This document shows positions 1-10,912 of a stretch of DNA of 64,000 bases, in pieces. The position numbers were made by a program, and so were the translations under genes. The notes below the pieces were generated by a model. The model had not been told where the DNA came from. It saw only the letters and a program-made list of their open reading frames with translations, and did not search any database. The DNA lies in assembly GCF_001039355.2 (NCBI RefSeq), contig NW_019776107.1:1-64000 (forward strand), written 5' to 3'. The first letter of the stretch is position 1, and every line of letters begins with the position of its first letter. The DNA comes from Lingula anatina (lineage: Eukaryota; Brachiopoda; Lingulata; Lingulida; Lingulidae).

Positions 1-3000
1 CCTATATACTGAAACGCCATGCACAGTAGGAGTTTAAATGAAAATATGTTGATTTAAATATGTTGATTTACTAAACCTCTCAGCATTATTTGAATGTCGC
101 ATTTGCAAGGGAAGACATTTTAAAGAATCTACATAGTGAAGGTAGCAGCATCTTTCAGTCCAAGTCATATCGGCTTAGCAAATGCACAGTATTAGAAGTG
201 CATGCATTTTTCACGGTATCGCTCCAGTATGTTGCTATGTATGAATATATCCCAGGCCACAAATAGGTCAACATGGTGACAGATAGCTTATATGACTTTG
301 AAAATCATACACAAGGTTTTGACATGTTAGATTTCAAACATCCTCTCTAAAACAAATGGTCGTTAATGACAAGAGGGGATATATATTTATAAAGTGCTAT
401 TTGTTGAAGGAACGTATAATGAATACGAGGGTGGCATGAAGTAAAGCGAGTTTGACTTTATTTGCATACATGCACATGTAATTTTTTTCTGCTGGCTAGA
501 AGAACACTATTGTTATTAAATACACACTGTAAAAACAGTGTTTAGCATTTAAATACATACAACACACGTTAGGCACCTATACGCATTTAGAAATATATGT
601 AAAAGCTAAACATGTATAGCTTTTCAAGCGTTTCACAGAAGAAAAAGCCACGTTGGCAGTGTTACACGTTTAGCTATGTGTTTAGCTTCACCAGCATATG
701 ATTCTATAATAAGTCTATCACAAGCTAAGCACATTGGCTAAGCGCTTCCCCTGCTAAGCGCGTGAGGCTGCTAAACATATGGAGCTGCTATAGGTGTAGA
801 AGTCCTAAACGCGTGGAGCCGCTGAACACCACGTTTAGCTTTTCAAACTTGTCACAGAAAAAATGCTTTGCGACCCCATGTATACAAGACTCAACAATTT
901 GGCCTAACACTTCCCCTTGTAAATGAAGTTGTTAGAGGGGTGGAGCAGCCTGCTCGAACGCGTTGTGTCTTTCCTTGCAGTAACGTGTGGTTATTTAAAA
1001 TAGGCCTAATAATCCAAATAACAAATAACGTTTTCACGACGTTATCAGCTGGTTACATGATGATAAAGGAGCAAAAAAAAATATGGGGACGTGGGAAGCA
1101 AAATGGGTAGCTGAAGAAATTCTGGGCAGAAAGAATTTAACTTGATCTCTTAATTTTTAGCAAAATATTGAAATTAGACTTTGCTAATCTATCCTGTATG
1201 TCATAAACGGCAGATTGAACTCAGAGAAGCTGTAAAATTAACACGTGTTGTCAACGATGGCCAAAATCGCCAGATATTACGGTGCAAAAAAAAAAAAGAC
1301 TCCTATTTCGAAGTCACAATAATTCAGTGTCAAATTATGACCCTTGTCCAGTCTACGTGATAACTACGGCTATTACCTAGATTGCCAAAAGGAGATTCAG
1401 TCAGACTCGAAATGTGATGCTACACAATGTAATACCAGGGTGAGTGCGACCCAGTGCACGGTAAAATAAAAAAACGGTACAAAATTAACCGGGAAATATT
1501 TAAATGTGTGAAGGGGTGCTGAAAAAAGGTAAACTGAATACGAGTGAGATAAAATTAAAAGGGATATATTAACAGGTATGGAAATAGAGACTAATGGGTT
1601 TAAATAGCGGTGTTATCTTGTGAAACAGTTCAATAATATGCAAATGAAAAGAAACAAATGACAACGCATCATAGCGTCACTCTGTTGAATATGCACGAAC
1701 TTTAATGTTTCCCTCATACTTTAAATAACGGCTCCCAAAATGCCGTCAAAAAGCTTCAGATGAAACAGCATTAATCTACATATAACTGATTGCCCCGGAC
1801 CCTTTGTTGTCACATGTTTTATGCATTTTATGCTTTTTATATCATCTTATTCTGACCCCCCCCCTTTAGTGGCCTAAAATTCGAATTTTGCATTGTTCTT
1901 TGCAGTACAATTTTATCACAGAAATGTATTCGTTACGGCCGAATTAGCTTGGTTGCTACTTCTGATCGAGATATTGAGAATCATGACAAAGGATCCCGTT
2001 GTTTTAATGGAAAACAATGCGATAATCTTATCGCCTATAAATAATGCACTAGGTATAGAGAATAACTTATCCGATAGCAGGGAGTACCAAGATAAACGCA
2101 TCTTGATTAGAGATGCAATTTGTGGCACATATGACAACGTTAAAAATTGTATTATCACACAATGAATGATACTAATATGAATAGATCAGATAGTTTAAAA
2201 TGGGTTAGTTATGCAGATTTTCTTCAAACATGTATGTTCTGGGGGGATTACTTTTCATTTTAAGCAGATTTGGTAAAATAAAATATCACTTCTTCGTTTT
2301 AGATATACTGACTTTAAAGCTGAAAGTAATGCTGTGGGAACTCTTGGTGAAGTGGGTGCAGGAGCTATTTAAACATCTGGAAAGTTGCCTTCATTTTACA
2401 AAATGGTTGCAAACTTGACGTCATCTCAGCGCCTGCGGTCTGTCCTGAATACCTTTCTATGCGCAGTCAGTAGCCATATGACTGATAGAGAACAACAACA
2501 AACCTTGTGAGTTACGAGATAAATTTACTTGTATCTATAGTCTACTACCCTGATTGTCAGAGCACTAAAAAGCTAGATTGCTCCCTATATCTACCACGAG
2601 CTTGCTGTGTGTCAAGTTTGACAGCTATGGCAGATACCAGTGTAAGAATTACGCAATGGCTACACACCCAAAAGGTTTATAAAGCAGAAAGGTGGTTGTA
2701 ATGTGGCATTGATTTCCGACTGCAAGTATTCTTAGTTCAAACTTCAAACTCCGAATCAGCCATTTTGCTTCTTTGTTCTTTGTGTCATCTGACGAGATGA
2801 CGGCAGCTCAAAGCGGGGCAGAGCTGTTACGTACAAGACATGTGACTGCCAAATATGGAAGTGTCTGAGGCAAAAATTTTTCGAACACGCCCCCAGTATG
2901 CAATTTGTGGCTAGTATCGGTGTTGCTGATGTAGGTTATATAATAAATCAAGATTGAGCTGGCAAAACCGAAATCTAGAACCTAGGGTATGGTCTACACG

Positions 3001-3235
3001 AATCACTATAGTTCATGCTCCACATTCAGACGGGAAGAATATAGCCAGCCATTAAGGCGATCAAGCAAAACCCAATGGGCGTTCACCCAAACAATCAATT
3101 AATCGCTGGGACAGTAAAAACATAGGAATCGAAAACCTTTCAATCCACACAGATTCAGACATAGTTCAGAGTTCACTTCCTTCTCTGAAATATATACGTA
3201 ACACATCAGGTGACACCTCATTTGCACATCCAATT
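1..3235. other. Upstream spacer of cobalamin-binding gene A, duplicated at 14.85-16.07 kb
   Basis: No gene is supported here. Stretches at about 10-370 and 2400-2520 match 14860-15270 and 15640-15760, and the last few hundred bases before the TATA box match the region before gene B. This shows that the spacer is part of the tandem unit. The open frame at 1893-2165 has no recognisable domain and is not called. Confidence 0.7.
523..1065 (+). mobile_element. Partial non-autonomous DNA element starting with TACACTGTAAAAACAG-type terminus
   Basis: The sequence begins close to ACACTGTAAAAACAGTG and runs through many TTTAGC / GCTAAAC motifs. It is closely similar to 45322-45900, where the same terminus is found. 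Only one end is visible here, so this is probably a truncated copy. The family is not identified. Confidence 0.6.
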
Positions 3236-3242
3236 TAACAAG

Positions 3243-3250
3243 TATAAAAG
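3243..3250 (+). promoter_or_regulatory. TATA box of gene A
   Basis: TATAAAAG lies 93 bases before the start codon at 3336. The paralogue has the same octamer at 16071, and both are preceded by the shared motif TCAGGTGAC. Confidence 0.7.
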
Positions 3251-4287
3251 GAAACCATTCACTGATCTATGCACGTGTGCAGGCTTGTGTGCATAGATAT
3301 TTGTAGGCAAAACCCGACGTGAAAAACAGAACACCATGAAGATATTTTATGCTGTTTTATTCACCTTGGTATCTGTGCAGTGTAAAAGTGGTAAGTAATA
3401 TGTGATGTTCATATATCAAGCATGGCACAAAACATCATGTTTCGTACAAAATAAGTAATATGGATGCCAATTAGTAGTGAAAAAACAAGGGAAAGCCCCC
3501 CTAGCCAACCAACAATGTTGGTAGACATAAGTAGATAATGTATTTTCCTTTCACTGATAAAATGCAAGGCTCAAATTTGCACTCAGTAACAACATTTTCT
3601 GTGATCTCTTCATTTACATGAACATAAATTGCATATCGTATATTGATAATATTCACCAATTCAGTCATTGACAAGGCGAGAGAGAAGGGGATGAAATGGC
3701 TGCTTAAGGCCCGGAACGCCGAATCGGGTTGGGGAATGCGAAGTGAGGCGGAGGCCATCACGGCGCTTCAGTTAGCTGACGGAGATGGCTGGTATGGTCC
3801 CAACAACCTGGACACCGTCGCCAGCGTCAAAGAAATGAATTTGGTTCTCCTGACAGCTATAAGAAAGTACGTTGGTATCTGACCAGTAACAGTTTGTACT
3901 GGGTAGTTAGCTTCGTCAAGGAGGTTGTTTTACCTCCGTTTGTCTTTTTAAATGTCTTGTCCATTATTACCAGCCAAACTCAAAAAGTTACATCTATGGA
4001 TATTGATGATAATTTTTAGAAAAGGTCAGAAAGGCCTAACGTATTTAAATCTGACAAGATTTTTGTGATGAGCCATCAATCAAATATTGGTTAATTATAA
4101 GTTATTTATTTGTGTGCTTGTTACCAAAATTATACAAAGTGTTATTGAGGAATTTATTGCGCTATATTTTGGTGGTTTAGTTTAATTAATCTCTTGGCTA
4201 ATTATTTAGCTAATTGTCACATAATTAATAATTCTTAGAATTGACTTAATAAAATAGGTAATCAATTATTAAATAGTACTAATTAGA

Positions 4288-4319
<32 letters not shown>
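4288..4319. repeat. (TTGA)n microsatellite in intron 2 of gene A
   Basis: About eight perfect tandem GATT units lie in the intron before the split exon. Gene B has no such array at the equivalent place. Confidence 0.85.
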
Positions 4320-4323
<4 letters not shown>

Positions 4324-4737
4324 ATAAATAAGCGATTAACGAGAATACAAATTTAGCTGCCATGGATAGGTCTGCGTTCTCTGAGTGCCTTCTTAATATA
4401 TACATTCACCATATATAGTATCTGCTTTAATTTTTATAACATACACGTACTTATAAATAATGAATGCATAGATAAATGAATCAAGCGTAACTTTTTCTGC
4501 AGCTACCCAAGTTTGGACACGGCCGCTTTAGGCCAGTAAACGAGCATATTTTCCCCATTGAGGTTGGAAAAAATTGGTGACAAAGGTTTCTCAACTGATT
4601 CTGGTCCGTTGGAGGCCCAATATAGCCCAAAAAATTTTCCCCATAAATCCCCCCATGGCAAAGTCTCATTTTCCACAAAAATCCAAAATGGCCGCTATTG
4701 AATGGGGTGGGTGGACTTGAAATCCATAACTTGGGAA

Positions 4738-5560
4738 CCCAATGTCACAGAAACGTGTTTTAAGTATCAACGCCTACTAAGTGAGGGATCCCCAATCTTT
4801 TGAAACTAGTCTCAAGGTCACTGGAGGTCAAGGTCATGACCTTATTACAAGGTCAAGGCATTTTTGGAAGAAAAAAACCCATAATGTCTAAATGACAGTT
4901 TCCCAATGTCACAGAAACATGTTTTAAGTGTCAACTCCTACTAAGTGAGGGATCCCCAATCTTTTGCAACCACTTTCAAGGTCACTGGATGTCAAGGTCA
5001 TGACCTAATCATAAGATCTATGCATTTTGCGAGCAAAAAATGACGTGATGTCCATATATTGGTAACCTAATGCCACAAAACATATTTTAGTATCCACTAT
5101 TATTGAATGATGCACCGCCAATCTTTTGCAAATTTATTTAGTCATTTGGGGTCAAGGTCATGACCCTAATTTCAAGGACACTGCATTTTTCGAGCAGAAA
5201 ATTCCCATATTAGCTAAACCTTTGTAATTGGATGTCACAGAGGCATGTTTAAATATCATTTCCTACTAAGTGAGGTTCTGAGAATAATATGCAATTGCTT
5301 TCAAGGCACCAGAGGCCAATGTTATGACCTTATTTTCAAGGTCATGGCATTTTTAGCTCGGACAAAATGCCATCATGTCTACATTTTGATAACCCGGCCA
5401 ATGTCACAGAAACATGTTTAAAGTATCGATTCATACAAGTGACATACTGCCGATCATTTGAAACTATTTCTAAGATCACCACAGGTCAGGGTCATATCCT
5501 TATAACAAGGTTGTCATAATATTTAAGAAAAATTGATTTTACACTTATCAAATACAACAC
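4738..5560 (+). repeat. Five ~165-bp tandem repeats in the left arm of the 3.9-kb element
   Basis: The marker AATGTCACAGAAAC (with variants) starts near 4741, 4905, 5069, 5230 and 5400, a period of about 165 bases. Each unit includes TCAAGGTCA-type motifs. Repeats become more diverged toward the centre of the element. Confidence 0.8.
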
Positions 5561-5917
5561 AGGTGATTGTTTAAAGAATATTTCATTACAGAAAAGGCAT
5601 CGCTGCTACTGCATAGTACTCATTTAAATAAATGGCATTCAGTTTACAAGGCTTAAGGGTATACTGTACCCATTTCAAAACCACTAGGGCCTAGGTGTTA
5701 TATCTATGTTTAAATAAAGATGTGTGTTTTACATTATACAGGAACTAAAAGTACACTAAAAGCTTAATAACATAATATGAACTTGTTTCATACTGGGCAA
5801 AGACAGCCTGTTATACAATCACCATTGTAGCCTCACATAAGACATGTAAAAAATTGGAATATTCAGAATCTTATTACAGCATTCTATACTACTGCAATGG
5901 GGGAATTAATTCATGTT

Positions 5918-5919
<2 letters not shown>

Positions 5920-5961
<42 letters not shown>
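5920..5961. repeat. (TA)n microsatellite
   Basis: About 20 uninterrupted TA units in the middle of the 3.9-kb transposon. Confidence 0.9.
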
Positions 5962-5964
<3 letters not shown>

Positions 5965-7589
5965 TTCTCAGATATTCACTTCCAATGCTTCTCTCAAATC
6001 TTCAAACTTACTAGCCACAAGTTTATCACAATTGCTACATGTAGCTGTGGGTCTTTAACAATAGGTCTACATGTAGATATGGCATAGCAGAGTTAGGTAT
6101 GGGTAAATAAGAGTCCTTTTCAGAGAAGAAATACATTTTCCTGGACAAATTTAAGGAGCAATTTGACTGCATGATGGACAGTGATTAAAAGGCAAATGTG
6201 TCCTCTGCAGATAAGTTGGCCTATTTGCTTCAATACAACTTGAGGATAAGGTAGTCTGGATTAATGCACAACATGCAATAAGCATTTATTACCACCTGAT
6301 CACTTAATATTTGTCAGAAGGTTATTTCTACATGGTCAGCTTCAAACTGAAGGATACAAAATCCCAGCTACAACCGTTTGTACGTCCCTTGTCCTTGGTG
6401 CTTTGACAATCAAATACAGGCCTGTAGCCAGTGACGTTCTGGATAAAATTTTATCTAATTACACAAATATTTCTTGGTAGAAGGTCCACTTTTTCAGAAA
6501 AAGCCCCCCTCCCCCTTTTTGAGACCGCAAGCTCGACACAATGACTGTCAACTGAGCTGCAGCAAAGCAAACGGAGGATGATGACGAGAGCATGTAGCCA
6601 GTTTCCTATCCTAACAGACCTGATAAAAACTTCCAGGTTGCAATCATGTCTCAGTACTAGTTTTCCAATCTGACAGGAGCTGGCATGATATGAAAACATG
6701 TAACTACTTTTGACACAGATGAGCACACCACGAAACAGCAGCTTTAAAGTTTATCGACCAAAACATACTACACCTTCTAATAGAGTGTTCACTTGTGGTG
6801 AACAAGTTCTTCCCAGCAAATGACCTGCTGCCTATTTCAGAATCCCACTGCAGGACCAAAAATTGGGATATTTAGGAAAAAAGATGCTGAAATGACACTC
6901 AAATTGCACCATCTACAAGTTTGTCTTCACACAAAAAAAGTTCTTAATTTCTCACTCAGCACATTAAAATTACCCAATTAACACAAGTACCGACTTGTGT
7001 CAGCATGCGCAGTAGGCTTGGGAGAGGGTATAGCTTTTAGACCTCACCCATCCATGATGGAGCTAGAGATATTGAATCGACCATTAAGAATCAACACACT
7101 TTACCATTGGCAATTCAGTAATGGCTGGCCTTTGGTTGTCATAAAAGCAACCAAATACAGATACTGATTAAATGGACAAATAAATATGCTTTATCCACTA
7201 TCTCCTCTCTACAATGGCACACAGATACTCCAAAGTAGATTATACATAAAAAGGTAGGACAAGAAGGCTTTAGGTCAATCATTGGGCAGACTTGAAGAGA
7301 GCTTATGCCTATAGCACCTGCACTAAAATTAAGTATTTACATAAACCACAATGGGCTCAGGTCGCTCTATAAAATGTAACATTTGTCATAAAAAATGGAG
7401 ATGCATATTTTGCTCTTAAACAATCTTATGTGTTGTATTTAGCACACCCTAGAATCAGTTTTTCATTAAATTTCATGATGACCTTGCAAGAAGATCAAGC
7501 CTGTACCTCCTAGATTTTGGAAATAGTTGCAAATGATAAACAGGGCTCCATTTACAGGGCATTAATTGGCTCGCTAAACACGTTTCTGA

Positions 7590-8245
7590 CACATTTGGTA
7601 ATTGAGAAAGTATGGAATTTTGCTTGAAAACCTCACGACCTTGTAATTAGAGGTCATAAACTTAACCTCTGGTGACCTTTAAATTAGTTGCAATTGATTG
7701 TTTACTTCTCATTTAGAAGGAATTGATACATTAAACATGCATGATTTAGTGGCATACGGTTACCAAGATATAGATAATATGATATCATTCACTTGACCTT
7801 GAATTTATTTCATAATATTGGCCTCTGGTGACCTTGAAAATAGTTACAAGTGTTTGGTAGTGTCCCACTTGATTGGTATTGTTTCTTATAACATGTTTCT
7901 ATGACACTGGGAAACTGTCACATAGACATTAAGAGGTTTTTTTGCTCCAAAAATGCCTTGACCTTGTAATAAGATCATGACCTTGACCTCTGGTGACCTT
8001 GATACTAGTTGCAAAAGATTGGGGATCCCTCACTTAGTAGGCGTTGATACTTAAAACATGTTTCTGTGACATTGGGAAACTGTCATATAGACATTATGGG
8101 TTTTTTTCTCCAAATTTGCCTTGACTTTGTAATAAGGTCATGACCTTGACCTCCAGTGACCTTGAGACTAGTTTCAAAAGATTGGGGATCCCTCACTTAG
8201 TAGGAATTGATACTTAAAGCATGTTTCTGTGACACTGGGTTCCCA
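7590..8245 (-). repeat. Inverted counterpart of the ~165-bp repeat array (right arm)
   Basis: The reverse-complement marker (GTGACATTGGG and variants) occurs near 7590, 7750, 7900, 8068 and 8228, again about 150-170 bases apart. It mirrors the left arm with five units, so the whole element can fold back. Confidence 0.75.
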
Positions 8246-9447
8246 AGTTATGGATTTCAAGTCCACCCACCCTATTCAATAGCGGCCATTTTGGATTTTT
8301 GTGGAAAATGAGACTTTGCCATGGGGGGATTCATGGGGAAAATTTTTTGGGCTATATTGGGCCTTCAACGGACCAGAATCAATTGAGAAACCTTTGTCAC
8401 CAATTTTTTCCAACCTAAGTTGTTTATTGACTGGCCTACTTGGTATGGCGGGAAACTTGGCCAGTTCATCAACGGTCTTGTGTCTACCTGTCAAAATCCG
8501 ACAAAGTTCAATGGCAATAACCTCATAAAACTTCTCATGAACCAAATGAACAACTTTCCCAAGTATTATTTTAACCAGAACTTCGCCTACAGTTGGGCTG
8601 TGTTAGCTCTGTGCAACTCTGGTGCTATAAATGAGACGTACTACAAACGTCTTGTGGATGGTGCTGGAAATTATGCTTTTGGAGTTGGTAATGTCATCTT
8701 CTTTTTATCATATATTTTTCCATATAATATCGTTTTGTGCATGATTGTCTTTTTATTTTATTTTATGCCTTATTGGTCGTATGATTGCTTGTTCAATTAA
8801 TAAATTTGCTTACATGTTCAAATCCACCACCTTCTTAATCTTTTGCTTTCTATTACACTTACACTTTCCATTTTTCGTCCCTTTCTGCAAGCGATTTCAC
8901 TTCCGTTTCCTGTCTCCGTTTCCAGATGAAGCTGCAATATCAGTGACTGCATTGTCTTGTGTGAGAGACCGGACAGGGGCCGCTGACGTCACACCTGCCA
9001 TCAACACCGGGATCCAGTATATACTGTCGAATATCAAGAAGGATGGTTCATTTGGCAACCAATACACTACTGGACTGGCAGTTCAGGTATACAGCTAAAA
9101 CTATTCAGTGTAAAATATGACGAGGTCATGACATGTTTCACATTAATCCAATGTTCATATTAAACCAGATGGTTGTTTGAATACCAGTAAAAGGCAAACT
9201 AATCTAATTGCAAATAATAATTGAATGGGATATCACAGATCATACAGAATTTTCCCAAGGCCTTTTCCTGTCAGGACTCATGCACAAAATAAGTAAGTAT
9301 TGTGCTCTGAATGCTCAAATCTTTTGTTATTTAGGCTCTGTATGCAGATGATAAAAGCAGTCGAAATCAGATCAAGGAAAAAGCTCAACTTTCCCTCTTG
9401 ACCCATCAACGTAAGTAAAGACTTTCTTAATGCATAAGGGGTAAAAA

Positions 9448-9615
9448 CAGGGGCGGATTGAGGCCGTCTTCTGGGTCTTCCGGGAGACGGTCAGTTTTTC
9501 GAGTTTGCATTTACCGGTATTTTATTTTTCTGTCGGAAGTACGGTCAAAAATGGAACATGGATCAACAAAGATAATTTGGAAGACTGTCAGAAAATAGCT
9601 CTGGCTTCGCCCCTG
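9448..9615. mobile_element. Small MITE in intron 5 of gene A
   Basis: It starts CAGGGGCGGA and ends TTCGCCCCTG, inverted termini about 168 bases apart. Gene B has GGGGTAAAAATATG at the equivalent site (about 18590) with nothing inserted. CAGGGGCG termini are common in hAT-like MITEs. That assignment is an inference. Confidence 0.65.
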
Positions 9616-10912
9616 AATAATATATATGTTATATAACATTAAACTGATATTTGACAATTTATTTTATCTACTTTTTGTGACATTCTGTTAGAATGTAAGG
9701 ATAAATTAAAATTGTAGCATGATACACAGCTTATTTGTGCCTTTTGATTCTAACAGAACAGGATGGTTCGTTTGGAGGAGTGACAGCTGCCAATCAGGTT
9801 CTCCCCGCCCTTGCTGGCAAATCATACGCTGATTTGGGAGACATCAAGATCTGTCAGAAGGCCACGCCCCCTGTCACTACTACTCAAGGTCCGCCCAGTA
9901 CGACTACAACCCCAACACAACTAGCATTCACCATCCAGGCAGTTGCTAATATAGAAGGACACAATGAAAAAGAGAGTTACCACGTCAACGTTCCAATAGG
10001 ATCATCCTTGTACGTCTCTATGGATATTCTTCAGAAAAGAGTATCAAATTTCAGGTAGGCTGCTTGATTTTCAAATTTCTTATATAAAATTCACTTTTTT
10101 ATTCGGCTAATGACAGCATAATGAGAATACAAATCCATTCATTTGGGTGTAATCTTTACACCATTTTGCGATTTTCCACAATTATGTACCAAAATTTTAA
10201 CAGGTCGTAAAACATTTGGACCTTATGTATGGCGTACAAAATACATGCACTAGTACAGGAATTACGTGTAATTGAATTGAATTGAAATGAGTTAATTAGT
10301 CCGTTATTGAAATAAAAATAATGCATTGGCATCGAAACACTGTAGCGTTCGACGAAACAGTATTTTGTGATCAATGATCAAGCTGGTAAATTAATAATTT
10401 CATTGATCTTGCCTATAGTTTTAAGGCAAAGGACACCTCCCTTGGTCACTACATCACCGAGGTTAACGGAATATCGGAGGATCCAGTTAAAAGAACGTAT
10501 TGGCAAATTCTTAAGGCACCGAACACCCCATTGCAAGTGGGTATGTAACCGAAATGTTATCTCTTTTTTATTTGCCCCCGTGCTAATTTTGGATCCATTG
10601 TTTATATGTAATAGTTATTAGTACAATTGTCAATGTATTTCTTTATCTATTTGTTCTACCTGATTTGAATTTGCCTCATTTATTTGTTTGTATATTCAAT
10701 CAATTGCTACTCCATGGATTTATTTATGCATGTATTTTTACCCATACATTCTATATCTTTTAGTTATCATTTAAATTATATTAAGTTATGCATACACTGG
10801 TGTTTATGTCGAACGAATTATAATTTAATTATTTTCTTCTTGAATTCTAGGAGTCGACGGCTATATCCCGAAACCCAGAGATATCATTATATTCCGACTG
10901 TCTAAGTATTAG

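Larger units (their letters stand above)
4529..8438. mobile_element. 3.9-kb non-autonomous inverted-repeat transposon inside exon 3
   Basis: The left end reads TAGGCCAGTAAA and the right end reads TTATTGACTGGCCTA, which are inverted. CTT directly flanks both ends (4526-4528 and 8439-8441) and occurs once in the reconstructed exon, giving a 3-bp target duplication. The long arms (about 4529-5560 and 7560-8438) mirror each other and share the motif AAAATGGCCGCTATT. No transposase reading frame is present, so it is non-autonomous. A 3-bp duplication suits PIF/Harbinger-like elements, but the terminus does not let me name the family. The centre holds a TA microsatellite and, from about 6418, sequence resembling the small element at 57531-57643. 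Confidence 0.85.
3336..10912 (+). pseudogene. Transcobalamin/intrinsic-factor-like gene A, exon 3 split by a transposon
   Basis: Proposed coding exons are 3336-3390, 3665-3866, 4503-4528 plus 8442-8687 (one exon interrupted by the element at 4529-8438), 8926-9086, 9335-9410, 9757-10054, 10419-10540 and 10851-10912. Reading phases agree at every junction and with the intact paralogue B. The product would be a signal peptide (MKIFYAVLFTLVSVQ), an alpha-barrel cobalamin-binding domain, a Thr/Pro-rich linker and a C-terminal DUF4430-type beta domain ending RLSKY. Supporting motifs are WGMRSEAEAITALQLA, YSWAVLALCNSG and DGSFGGVTAANQVLPALAGK, repeat helices typical of this family. Members bind vitamin B12 outside the cell. 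Apart from the insertion no stop or frameshift is seen, so the loss looks recent. A splice acceptor at 8418-8419 inside the element edge would enter the wrong phase from exon 2. A polymorphic insertion, with functional alleles elsewhere, is possible. Confidence 0.82.

Noticed and set aside
1893..2165. 90-codon open frame
   Set aside because: No domain, no splice context, and no counterpart in the paralogous block upstream of gene B.
4738..5560. CRISPR-like spaced repeats
   Set aside because: Long diverged ~165-bp tandem units inside a transposon arm in a eukaryotic genome, with no short identical repeats and spacers.
8301..8528. Open frame across the right end of the 3.9-kb element
   Set aside because: It is out of frame with the B12-binding exon and arises from element sequence.
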